Shown piece by piece: positions 4,462 to 11,612 of a stretch of 11,612 nucleotides of DNA; position 1 is the first letter of the stretch, and every line of letters begins with the position of its first letter. The notes below the pieces were generated by a model. That model was not told where the DNA came from, did no database searches, and worked only from the letters and a program-made list of their open reading frames with translations. This stretch comes from Palsa-851 sp035534435 (GTDB taxonomy: Bacteria > Chloroflexota > Dormibacteria > Aeolococcales > Aeolococcaceae), in NCBI GenBank assembly GCA_035534435.1, contig DATLRX010000001.1:1-11612 (forward strand), read 5' to 3'. The position numbers were made by a program, and so were the translations under genes.

Positions 4462-6015
4462 TCACCCCTGCACGCGAATGGCGCCAACGCCGTAATAGGT
4501 TGCCTCTCCGACGTTGATCCACCATTTCGGGTCGGGGAGCATCTCCTCATAGCTTGGATGGCTGAAAACGCCAAGGCTGGCCCCTGTGCTCGTTGAAGGC
4601 ACTGCCACCGACGCCTGTCCCGCGGCGCCGGCTGCTCGCGCGAGGGCTGCCTGAGCGTCCTTCGTCGTGGCATACGCGTTCAACGCGCCCGTGCTGTCCC
4701 AGATGCTGGTCGCCGTATGAATGGGAACCGTCGCGATCAGACCGCATAGAGCTACCGATGCAGTTGCCGGCGCTATCGAACGCCACATCGGGCTCGCCTT
4801 CGACCCATCGGCAAGGCGCTCGAACGACGCCTGGATGTAGCGACCACACGCCCAAGCCACAACGGTGACGGCACCAATCCCGATGAACACGGGGACGATC
4901 TGACCGTATATCGGTGCAATCCGGGCTTCGACGTAGGCCGTTGGAGCGAACGATCCGACGATCGCCACCACGGCTGCGCCGACGACGTACAGCACCTGCA
5001 GAAGCCCTCGTCTCGGGTTGGTCCGGGAGAGCGACGGCGTGCGCATCGCGATGAGAGCAGCCAGTCCGCCGACTGCGAGAAGAGCGCCCCAATGCGCGAC
5101 GAAGACCTGGTTGAAGAACTGCCAGGCAAAACCAATGGTGACCCCAGGCAATTGCTTGAGTGATGGGCGCGTGCCGATGATGCCTGTGATGACATTGAAG
5201 CGGGCATAGTTCCCGGGAGCTGCCGCCAGAACGATTGCAGAGAGTACCGAACCCACGAGGCTCGAGACCAACACGGATCGCGATCGCCGCCAGTCTGGCC
5301 ACGGTTTGACGATCATCGCAAGCAGCATGCATACGAGTCCGACGAGTTGACAGAAGGCGTACGCCTCGTTGAACCCGCCGGCCACGAACGCGATCATCCC
5401 GGCTGCAACGATTCGCAGACGGCCGGCCTGCCGCCGCGACGCAAGAAGCGCAATGAGCACGGTTCCGAGCACAAGCGGCGCCGTGTACTCGAGGGATCCG
5501 GCGGTCCAGTACACGGAAAGGAATGGACTTGGCGTGATGTGCAGGGTGGTAAAGACAATTCCTGCCGACAGCCCCACGCACGCCACCCGGCTGACCGTGG
5601 GTACCAGCATCTTGACGGCCGCCGCAATTGCAACCACCCATATGACGATGATCAACCCAGGGAGCAGATGTACGAAGCCTTCATGCAGCGACAGTGCGGC
5701 ATCCACCAAGGCTATGTACGCAAATCGACCAGTCCAGTGCAGGTACTCCCAGACTTGCTCCGCCAGGTACCCGCGGGCGTGGAGATTGTTGCTGAGGGTG
5801 TAATCGTCGGCCGCATACCTGGCGTATTGCCCGAGGGAGGCGTACAGAGAAACGGTCAAGATCAGAACGGCGGCCAGTGCCCATTCGGCTGCCGTCGCGA
5901 TCACTGCTACTCGGTCGAGAATCGAATGCCGAGAAGCTTCTTTTGGGACCACCACGGTGGGCGAGGCGAGATTATCGACGCTGCTTGGCGTGGTCATGCG
6001 TCGGCCTGCGGGCAT
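4462..6015 (-). CDS. Multi-pass membrane protein, DUF6056-like (putative GT-C-type envelope protein)
   Basis: The 517-aa protein has about ten hydrophobic helices. After the first helix (about 36-60) comes YAADDYTL with the acidic pair D70-D71, then VWEYLHWTGRF (88-98), resembling the 'sDD......Y..WsGR' start of DUF6056 proteins. Further on are an AAPGNYARF segment and a C-terminal PDPKWWINVGEATYYGVGAI, also typical of that family. The layout, an acidic motif in the first outside loop plus many helices, resembles GT-C lipid-linked-sugar transferases, but catalysis is not proven for the family. The start is uncertain: ATG at 6015 gives 517 aa, while ATG at 5997 (MTTPSS) has a weak AGG about 7 nt before it. 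It is convergent with the island and tRNA and belongs to the chromosome side of the junction. Confidence 0.7.
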   Translation of the reverse strand: MPAGRRMTTPSSVDNLASPTVVVPKEASRHSILDRVAVIATAAEWALAAVLILTVSLYASLGQYARYAADDYTLSNNLHARGYLAEQVWEYLHWTGRFAYIALVDAALSLHEGFVHLLPGLIIVIWVVAIAAAVKMLVPTVSRVACVGLSAGIVFTTLHITPSPFLSVYWTAGSLEYTAPLVLGTVLIALLASRRQAGRLRIVAAGMIAFVAGGFNEAYAFCQLVGLVCMLLAMIVKPWPDWRRSRSVLVSSLVGSVLSAIVLAAAPGNYARFNVITGIIGTRPSLKQLPGVTIGFAWQFFNQVFVAHWGALLAVGGLAALIAMRTPSLSRTNPRRGLLQVLYVVGAAVVAIVGSFAPTAYVEARIAPIYGQIVPVFIGIGAVTVVAWACGRYIQASFERLADGSKASPMWRSIAPATASVALCGLIATVPIHTATSIWDSTGALNAYATTKDAQAALARAAGAAGQASVAVPSTSTGASLGVFSHPSYEEMLPDPKWWINVGEATYYGVGAIRVQG

Positions 6016-6111
6016 GACTGCGCGACATGCGTCGCTCCCGTTGCGGCATCACGAATCGGACACACCGCGACGTCATCATCATCGGTGCGGACGGTCAGTG
6101 CCACGTTGGGA

Positions 6112-6129
6112 CGATACCACCCCGATACC
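6112..6129. repeat. CGATACC tandem pair, 11-bp period
   Basis: CGATACC occurs at 6112-6118 and again at 6123-6129, one helical turn apart, in the 277-bp space between the divergent membrane-protein and monooxygenase genes. Such spacing suits a dimeric regulator binding one face of the DNA. I see no clear promoter hexamers next to it. Apart from this repeat, 6016-6292 holds nothing I can name. Confidence 0.25.
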
Positions 6130-6292
6130 GTCAACGGGCGCACCGCGGGCATGCTATCCGTAACGCCGCCGCAGCCTTCTCTACCAACAGAATACCGCAC
6201 GGGTGGGGACTTGCCGCAAGCGGGCCAGCGCGCTCACGATGACGCTCGTTCACCCACCGCTTCGCGGCCAGAATGATGCAGCCGGGAGTGCA

Positions 6293-7747
6293 ATGACCAA
6301 CCATTCCGTCGTCATCGCCGGAGGTGGCCCCACCGGGCTCATGCTCGCGGCTGAGCTGGCGTTGGCTCACGTCGATGTCGTCGTCGTTGAACGGCGCGCC
6401 ACTCCGGATCCCGACCGCGCACGCGCCGGCGGTCTGCACGCGCGCACCATCGAAGTGCTCGATCAACGTGGCGTCGTCGACCGGTTTCTGGCTGAGGGAA
6501 AGGCGATGCAAATCCAGGCGTTCGGCCGGATCCCATTGGACATCAGCGATTTCCCTTCGCGTCACAACCACGGGCTCGCCATCCCGCAGGGTGAGACCGA
6601 GCGGCTGCTCGCCACCTGGGTCGAGGAGCTCGGGGTGCCGGCGATGGTCGAACGGGAGGTGACCGGCTTCACCCGGGACGGCACAGGCGTCGACGTCGCG
6701 CTGTCCGACGGCACCTCGATCCAAGCGGACTATCTGGTCGGGTGCGACGGCGGCCGCAGCGTGGTCCGAAAGGCGGCCGGCATCGAGTTCGCCGGATGGG
6801 AACCGTCGACGAGCTGGCTCAATGCCGAGGTCGAGACGGCGGAGAAGCCGGAGTTCGGACTGCGGCCGGGCGGTGGGATCGGCCCCGCCGAAAGAGGAGA
6901 CCGGATCCGTGTCGTTCTCACCGAACGCGAGGTCGAGCACTCCGGCGAGCCCACGCTTGAAGACGTCCGCGAGGCACTGATCGCGACCGACGGGACCGAT
7001 TACGGCGTGCACACGCTGATCTGGAGTTCGCGCTTCACTGACAACACCCGGCAGGCGGTGGCGTATCGCAGGGGATGCATCCTGCTGGCCGGTGATGCGG
7101 CACACGTGCACCCGCCGCTCGGTGGTCAAGGGCTGAACACCGGTGTCCAGGATGCGGTGAACCTGGGATGGAAGCTGGCCCAGGTGGTCAAGCGGACATC
7201 GCCGGAGAGGCTGCTGGATACCTACCACGACGAACGTCATCCGGTCGGCGCCCGAGTGCTGCGGACCACCATGGCCCAGGTCGCGCTGACAACCCCCGGC
7301 GAGCGTCACCAGGCGCTTCGCGAAGTCCTGGCCGACCTGCTGAGCATGGACGAGCCTCACAAGCACCTCGCCGGGTTGATCTCCGGCCTCGACATCCACT
7401 ACGACCTCGGGGAGGGCCACCCCCTGATCGGACGTCGGATGCCCGACCTCGACCTGCAGACCGCCGGCGGTCCGACCCGCGTCTTCGCCCTGCTGCACGA
7501 CGCCCGGCCGGTCGTCCTCAACCTCGGCGAACCCGGGGGAGTGGACATCGCCGACTGGGCGGACCGAGTCCGGTTGGTCGAGGGCACGCACGACGGCGTA
7601 TGGGAGCTCCCGGTCATCGGTGCGGTCTCGGCACCTGAGGCCGTGCTGGTCCGGCCGGACGGCTATGTCGCCTGGGCGGGGGACGCCGCGGACCCGCAGC
7701 TGCCTCGAGCGCTCGCGACCTGGTTCGGAGCGGCCGCGCCGGCGTAG
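6293..7747 (+). CDS. FAD-dependent aromatic-type monooxygenase, similar to rifamycin monooxygenases
   Basis: The 484-aa flavoprotein is of the class A hydroxylase family (PheA/TfdB, PgaE and Rox relatives). The Rossmann motif is GGGPTG at 10-15 in VVIAGGGPTGLMLAAELALA. GGLHARTIEVLDQRG at 46-60 is typical of the Rox/PgaE type. The DG motif DYLVGCDGGRSVVRK is at 146-160. The GD motif LLAGDAAHVHPPLGGQGLNTG follows at 264-284 and binds the FAD ribityl chain. The C-terminal thioredoxin-like domain spans about 375-484 and ends in VLVRPDGYVAWAG. I start at 6293, after GGGAG at 6284-6288, rather than at 6203, because the fold begins there. The enzyme would use NAD(P)H and O2 to hydroxylate a phenolic or polyketide substrate. 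Overall sequence resembles rifampicin monooxygenase (Rox), so drug inactivation is possible, but a catabolic or biosynthetic role is equally likely. It stands alone. Confidence 0.88.
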   Translation: MTNHSVVIAGGGPTGLMLAAELALAHVDVVVVERRATPDPDRARAGGLHARTIEVLDQRGVVDRFLAEGKAMQIQAFGRIPLDISDFPSRHNHGLAIPQGETERLLATWVEELGVPAMVEREVTGFTRDGTGVDVALSDGTSIQADYLVGCDGGRSVVRKAAGIEFAGWEPSTSWLNAEVETAEKPEFGLRPGGGIGPAERGDRIRVVLTEREVEHSGEPTLEDVREALIATDGTDYGVHTLIWSSRFTDNTRQAVAYRRGCILLAGDAAHVHPPLGGQGLNTGVQDAVNLGWKLAQVVKRTSPERLLDTYHDERHPVGARVLRTTMAQVALTTPGERHQALREVLADLLSMDEPHKHLAGLISGLDIHYDLGEGHPLIGRRMPDLDLQTAGGPTRVFALLHDARPVVLNLGEPGGVDIADWADRVRLVEGTHDGVWELPVIGAVSAPEAVLVRPDGYVAWAGDAADPQLPRALATWFGAAAPA

Positions 7748-7760
7748 CGAACCGGCGGTG

Positions 7761-9293
7761 CTACCCGGCCTTGCCGGCGCCGGCGAGACCCTTCAGGAGC
7801 GCGGCGCCATCCGGCGAACCGAGCCCGGTGCACGCGTCCCAGCCGGGAGCGGCGGCGTACGCGCCGTTCGACCCCGACACGATGTCGTGGAGCCCACCCT
7901 CAGGCGCCGAGTACAGGTGCGGGTGGAGGAATCCCACCGGCGCCCCGAGGCCCTCGTTCAGCAGCGCGATCAGCCCCGCCCAGAGCGGAGCCACGGCACT
8001 CGTGCCCCCGATCGGGATCGTCTCGCCGTCGACCCGTACGGTGTATCCCGTGTCCGGGTCGGCGTCGCCGCAGACATCCGGAACGCCGCGGCCGGCGTGA
8101 CCACCCGGGTTGGCGGACGGCGGGATCGACGCGTGCTCCTGGTACGAGGGGACGGGGAACACATCACTGATGCCACCGCCGCCGGCGCCCTGGCCGGGAC
8201 CGTCGTTCCAGACCGACTCCGCGGCGATGGCTCCGTTGACGATCTCCAGGCGTGTGCCCCCACAGGCGAGCGCATGTGGTGCGGACGCGGGAAAGTCGGC
8301 GTGCTGCAGACCGTCGGTCGCTCCGTCGGATGAGCCGTTGTCGCCGGCCGCGACAGTCACGGTCACGCCCATCGCAGCCGCGGCCACAAACGCCTGCTCC
8401 ATCTGCGTCATCGCCTGGTCCGTCCACGTGTTCTCCGCGCTTCCCCAGCTGATGGAGACGACTGACGGCCGGTGCGTGGTGTCATGGACTGCAGTCGTGA
8501 CCGCGTCGATGAATCCGCGGTCGGTGTTCGGCGCGAAGTACACCGCGATGGTGGCTTCAGGGGCGACGCTCCCTGCGACCTCGATGTCGAGCATCACCTC
8601 ACCGTCGGGACCGTCAGGCGTACCGGGCGAGTTGTTGACGCCATCCACCGGTACCGCGACGACCGTCGGACGCGTGATCTTCAGCATCGCGAAGTACGCG
8701 GAGAGATCGGTCGCGCGGAACCCGCCGCCGAGCTCGATCAACGCGATGCACTCCCCCTTCCCGGCGAGCCCGGCCGGGAACGAATATGCGGCGGCGACCT
8801 GCGGCGGCATGTACTGCGACGTCGCGTTCAAGCGCGGCCGGAATTGCGGGCGCGCTTGGGGCCGCTCGTCGAGGCCGAAGACACCTGTGACGATGCCGGC
8901 GAGCTCAGCCGGTACGAACAGCGGACCATTCCGTGCTCGGTACTCGAGGCCGGTCCCGTCCTGGAACAGGGACAGAGTCGTGCCGAACGCTGCGGCGAGC
9001 GCATCGAGCCTTCCGGTGAGCTCGATGCTGCGCCGTCCGCTGTCGACATGGCCCACGGTTAGACCGCGACGTGAGGCGAACCCGCGCACGGCGTCGATAT
9101 CGCTCGTGGCCGCTCCATGGGCGGCTGCGTACTCCTCGCGTGTCAGGCGACCCGGCACCGGATCGGCGCCTCCGGCTCGCACGTACAAGGTGACCGCCGT
9201 CGAGGTCGTGGGGTCGCATGCACCGGTCTCCTGGTGCACCGGCGCCGGGCGAGTGCTTCCGGGCAGTGGGACGAGGGGTGTCGGCTCGGACAC
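7761..9293 (-). CDS. Kumamolisin-like S53 (sedolisin) serine-carboxyl peptidase precursor
   Basis: The 510-aa sedolisin has an N-terminal prodomain (about 30-150: LTREEYAAAHGA, GLTVGHVD, IELTGRLDALAAAFG) and then a catalytic domain from about 160. The catalytic set is complete: E232 and D236 in GEVMLDIEV, the oxyanion D318 in VAAGDNGSSDG, and the nucleophile S432 in IGGTSAVAPLWAG. W283 in SISWG matches a conserved tryptophan of kumamolisin. A calcium site is suggested by D470-I471 (HDI) and G484/D486 (APGWD). Family members are acid-active, autoprocess at the prodomain junction, and digest protein outside the cell. No classical signal peptide is visible at the N-terminus. The start codon is GTG with a distant GAGG; later starts would cut the prodomain. 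The gene is convergent with the monooxygenase (13-bp gap) and divergent from pseB. Confidence 0.92.
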   Translation of the reverse strand: MSEPTPLVPLPGSTRPAPVHQETGACDPTTSTAVTLYVRAGGADPVPGRLTREEYAAAHGAATSDIDAVRGFASRRGLTVGHVDSGRRSIELTGRLDALAAAFGTTLSLFQDGTGLEYRARNGPLFVPAELAGIVTGVFGLDERPQARPQFRPRLNATSQYMPPQVAAAYSFPAGLAGKGECIALIELGGGFRATDLSAYFAMLKITRPTVVAVPVDGVNNSPGTPDGPDGEVMLDIEVAGSVAPEATIAVYFAPNTDRGFIDAVTTAVHDTTHRPSVVSISWGSAENTWTDQAMTQMEQAFVAAAAMGVTVTVAAGDNGSSDGATDGLQHADFPASAPHALACGGTRLEIVNGAIAAESVWNDGPGQGAGGGGISDVFPVPSYQEHASIPPSANPGGHAGRGVPDVCGDADPDTGYTVRVDGETIPIGGTSAVAPLWAGLIALLNEGLGAPVGFLHPHLYSAPEGGLHDIVSGSNGAYAAAPGWDACTGLGSPDGAALLKGLAGAGKAG

Positions 9294-9403
9294 GCGTCGT
9301 ATGGTGCCTCGCGGTGTGCGGATTGTCGAGCGCGATGGCGACGCGGCCGCCTGAACCTCCCGTAGGCTACCCGCGACTCCATGTCCGACAATGAGGACCG
9401 ACT

Positions 9404-10408
9404 TTGAACTACTTCGAGGGCCGCACCATCCTGCTCACCGGGGGTACCGGCTCCTTCGGCCACCACTTCACGCGGACCGCGCTCGATCACTGGAAGCCCA
9501 AGACGATCCGTATCTTCAGCCGGGACGAGCTCAAGCAGTCAGAGATGCAGCGCTCCTTCGACGACGACCGGCTCCGCTTCCTGATCGGTGACGTCCGCGA
9601 TCGTGATCGCATGCGCCGTGCCGTGGCGGGCGCGGACATCGTGATCCACGCGGCAGCGATGAAGCAGGTGCCGGCGTGCGAGTACAACCCGTTCGAGGCG
9701 GTCCAGACCAACATCCTCGGTACCCAGAACGTCGCCGAGGCCTGCATCGAGGCGGGGATCCCTCGGGCGGTCGCGCTCAGCACCGACAAGGCGGTGAGCC
9801 CGGCCAGCCTCTACGGCGCCACGAAGCTGTGCGCCGAGAAGCTGTTCGTCCAGGCCAACGTGTACGCCGGAGCCGCCGACGTCCGCCTGTCGTGTGTCCG
9901 CTACGGCAACGTCGTCGGATCGCGCGGGAGTGTCGTCCCGCTCTTCCGCAACCAGAAGCACACCGGCGAGCTGACGGTGACCGACGAGCGCATGACCCGC
10001 TTCTGGATCACCCTCGACCAGGCTGTGCAACTCGTTGCGGACAGCGTTGCGCATATGGCTGGCGGTGAGGTTTTCATCCCCAAGATCCCGAGCACGCGCG
10101 TCACCGACCTGGCGGAGGCGATCGCGCCTGGCGTGTCGATCCGATACACCGGCATCCGGCCCGGCGAAAAGCTCCACGAGGTGCTCATCACGTCGGACGA
10201 GGCGCGCCACACATACGACATGGACTGGTGTTACGTGGTCGTCCCCGAGCATCCCTTCTGGGGCACTCGCGCCACCAGCCATGGCACGCGCGTTGACGAG
10301 GAGTTCTACTACAGCAGCGACAGCAACACGGAATGGCTGGACGTCAATCAACTTCGCGAGCTCCTGGACAAATGGCCCGCGGAGGCGCACGCCGGCACGG
10401 GCGGATGA
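9404..10408 (+). CDS. pseB: UDP-N-acetylglucosamine 4,6-dehydratase (inverting), PseB
   Basis: The 334-aa protein is a short-chain dehydrogenase/reductase of the extended type. It performs the first step of CMP-pseudaminic acid synthesis, converting UDP-GlcNAc to the 4-keto-6-deoxy-L-arabino sugar with bound NADP. The nucleotide-binding loop is TGGTGSFG at 12-19. FSRDELKQSEMQ and HAAAMKQVPACEYNP are the PseB/FlaA1 hallmarks. ALSTDKAVSPASLYGATK holds the catalytic D128, K129 and Y137, with K141 completing YxxxK. VRYGNVVGSRGSVVPLF and TRFWITLDQAV follow, and the C-terminal part has GIRPGEKLHEVLI. It starts with TTG at 9404, chosen because GAGGA (9393-9397) is 6 nt upstream and the family N-terminus begins there. 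Its stop overlaps pseC as ATGA. A TAGGCT near 9363 may be its -10. Confidence 0.93.
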   Translation: MNYFEGRTILLTGGTGSFGHHFTRTALDHWKPKTIRIFSRDELKQSEMQRSFDDDRLRFLIGDVRDRDRMRRAVAGADIVIHAAAMKQVPACEYNPFEAVQTNILGTQNVAEACIEAGIPRAVALSTDKAVSPASLYGATKLCAEKLFVQANVYAGAADVRLSCVRYGNVVGSRGSVVPLFRNQKHTGELTVTDERMTRFWITLDQAVQLVADSVAHMAGGEVFIPKIPSTRVTDLAEAIAPGVSIRYTGIRPGEKLHEVLITSDEARHTYDMDWCYVVVPEHPFWGTRATSHGTRVDEEFYYSSDSNTEWLDVNQLRELLDKWPAEAHAGTGG

Positions 10409-11607
10409 CTCGCGAGAGCCTGCCGGCCATCGCCGGCGGCGCCCCCGTCAGATCGCAGCCGCTTGCCTACGGCCGGCATCGGATGGATGACAGCGACGTC
10501 GAGGCCGTTGCCGCCGCCCTTCGGTCGGGCACGCTCACGGGCGGCGCCGGCGTCGCGGCCTTCGAGCACGCCCTGGAAGCGCGGTGTCAGGTGGCCCACG
10601 CCGTGGCGGTCGCCAACGGCAGCGTTGCGCTCGACCTTGCGGTCGCGGCCCTCGGCGTCGGACCCGGGGACGAGGTGGTCACCACCCCGCTGACATTCGT
10701 GGCAACGGCGAATGCTGTCCTGAGGCTTGGTGCGACCCCGGTCTTCGCCGATGTCGGCGACGATCGCTGCCTCGACCCCGAGAGCGCCGCGCATGCCGTG
10801 ACCCCTCGGACGAAGGCGGTGATCACCGTCGACTACTCGGGGTTGCCCGCAGACATCCCGGCGCTTCGTGCGGCCCTCCCCCGTCCCCTGCCGGTGATCT
10901 CGGACAGCGCCCATTCGCTCGGTGGCTCGCTCGCCGGGCGACCGGTCGGGTCGCTCGCCGACATCACGACGCTGAGCTTCCATCCGGTGAAGCAGATCAC
11001 CACGGGCGAGGGCGGGGCGTGCCTGACGCCTGATGATGCGATCGCCGGCTCGATCCGTCGCCGGCGCAACCACGGCATGACGAGCACCGCGGATGAGCGC
11101 ACCGGTGCTCGCTGGAAGTACGACGTCACCGTGCTCGGTGACAACTACCGGATCACGTCGATGCAGGCAGCACTCGGGACATCGCAACTGCGGCGTCTCG
11201 ACGAGATCGTCGCCGAGAGAAGCGAGTTCGCGGACCGCTACGACGCGCTCCTTGCGGACATCCCCGGCGTTGGGTTGCCTCCGCGCCCCGCCGGGCGGCG
11301 AAGTGCCTGGCATCTCTACGTGATCGAGATCGACCCCGAGGCGTTCGGGTGCGAGCGTGATGTCGTCATCGACGCGCTGCGCGCTGAGGGTATTGAGGCG
11401 ACGCTGCACTATCCGGCGGTGCACCTCCTCTCGCTGTACCGCGAGCGCGGCGGCGTTCCAGGCACAGCGCCGCGAGCTGAGCGGATGTGCGAGCGATTGG
11501 TGACTCTGCCGCTCTACCCGACCATGACGGAGTCCGATCAGGACGATGTCGTCAGTGCGCTCCATCGAATCCAGGCCTGGGCTGCGACCGGCGCGTCCGC
11601 GTCGTGA
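10405..11607 (+). CDS. pseC: UDP-4-amino-4,6-dideoxy-N-acetyl-altrosamine transaminase, PseC
   Basis: The 400-aa protein is a DegT/DnrJ/EryC1/StrS sugar aminotransferase. It uses PLP and an amino donor (glutamate in PseC) to aminate C4 of the PseB product, the second step of CMP-pseudaminic acid synthesis. Active-site features are the PLP lysine K196 in SFHPVKQITTGEGG, D167 in SDSAHSLGG, NGSVALDLAV near 71-80 and PLTFVATANAV at 95-105. RRRNHGM and YDVTVLGDNYRITSMQAALG carry further conserved residues. I chose the ATG at 10405, which overlaps the pseB stop as ATGA; starting at 10333 would run into pseB. SHMT-like amino-sugar transaminases for other pathways look similar, but the pseB neighbour makes PseC the best reading. 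A GTG at 11604 overlaps its stop, so a third gene probably follows. Confidence 0.9.
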   Translation: MTRESLPAIAGGAPVRSQPLAYGRHRMDDSDVEAVAAALRSGTLTGGAGVAAFEHALEARCQVAHAVAVANGSVALDLAVAALGVGPGDEVVTTPLTFVATANAVLRLGATPVFADVGDDRCLDPESAAHAVTPRTKAVITVDYSGLPADIPALRAALPRPLPVISDSAHSLGGSLAGRPVGSLADITTLSFHPVKQITTGEGGACLTPDDAIAGSIRRRRNHGMTSTADERTGARWKYDVTVLGDNYRITSMQAALGTSQLRRLDEIVAERSEFADRYDALLADIPGVGLPPRPAGRRSAWHLYVIEIDPEAFGCERDVVIDALRAEGIEATLHYPAVHLLSLYRERGGVPGTAPRAERMCERLVTLPLYPTMTESDQDDVVSALHRIQAWAATGASAS

Positions 11608-11612
11608 CCTTG
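11604..11612 (+). CDS. Possible start of a third pse-operon gene, cut by the window edge
   Basis: A GTG at 11604-11606 overlaps the pseC stop as GTGA and reads V/M-T-L into the window edge. The 4-base overlap matches the pseB-pseC junction, so a coupled gene is plausible; by pathway order it could be pseF (cytidylyltransferase), pseG or pseH. Only three codons are visible. Confidence 0.3.

Noticed and set aside
4135..4596. Plus-strand open frame across the right att copy
   Set aside because: It starts inside the permease gene, runs through the tRNA fragment and ends inside the convergent membrane-protein gene; a chance frame.
6131..7591. Minus-strand open frame of 486 codons opposite the monooxygenase
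   Set aside because: The plus-strand frame holds every FAD-enzyme motif. The reverse frame is a high-GC shadow with no recognisable domain.
8110..9354. Plus-strand open frame of 414 codons opposite the protease gene
   Set aside because: Composition rich in S, P, R and A with no domain; the minus strand encodes a complete sedolisin with all catalytic residues.
10348..11565. Minus-strand open frame of 405 codons opposite pseC
   Set aside because: Shadow of the transaminase gene; Arg/Asp/Gly-rich with no family features.
1..11612. CRISPR array, insertion sequence, retron or other defence locus
   Set aside because: No regularly spaced repeats, transposase, reverse transcriptase or known defence domains are visible in the frames read.

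Overview
The window is high-GC bacterial DNA. Short 4-base gene overlaps, GTG and TTG starts, an actinobacterial-style ABC-2 permease motif (WTQG-T-R-W), a remnant of the 'SCPTA..C' repeat proteins common in Actinomycetota, and -10 boxes lying directly on start codons all suggest an actinobacterium, perhaps a deep-branching or uncultured one. The lineage call is an inference.

Left part (1-4439): a complete tRNA-Ala(CGC) gene (66-141) is followed by a 4.3 kb segment. That segment ends in a perfect 48-bp copy of the tRNA 3' half (94-141 repeated at 4392-4439), the footprint of an element integrated by recombination in the tRNA anticodon region. No integrase, excisionase or relaxase is visible between the repeats. 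The cargo is (i) an AbrB-type antitoxin with a RelE/ParE-like toxin, (ii) a frameshifted remnant of a secreted repeat protein, (iii) a BrnT-like toxin with a CopG-like ribbon-helix-helix antitoxin, and (iv) a three-gene operon of a YtrA-type GntR regulator, an ABC ATPase and an ABC-2 permease. The regulatory DNA is readable: each toxin-antitoxin pair has a -10 box about 6-7 nt before its first ATG, suggesting leaderless mRNA. The GntR operon has a TTGACG-N18-TAGGAT promoter followed by a 28-bp imperfect palindrome over the transcription start and ribosome binding site.

Right part (4440-11612): ordinary-looking genes follow the right repeat by 22 bp. They are a large multi-pass membrane protein resembling DUF6056 (minus), an FAD aromatic-hydroxylase-type monooxygenase related to rifamycin monooxygenases (plus), a kumamolisin-like S53 serine-carboxyl peptidase (minus), and then, divergently, pseB-pseC, the first two steps of pseudaminic acid (CMP-Pse) synthesis. 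A third gene probably begins at 11604, overlapping the pseC stop, and is cut by the window edge.

The main point of interest is the integrase-free, tRNA-bounded island with two different toxin-antitoxin pairs and a self-regulated ABC exporter module. The remaining genes belong to recognisable families.
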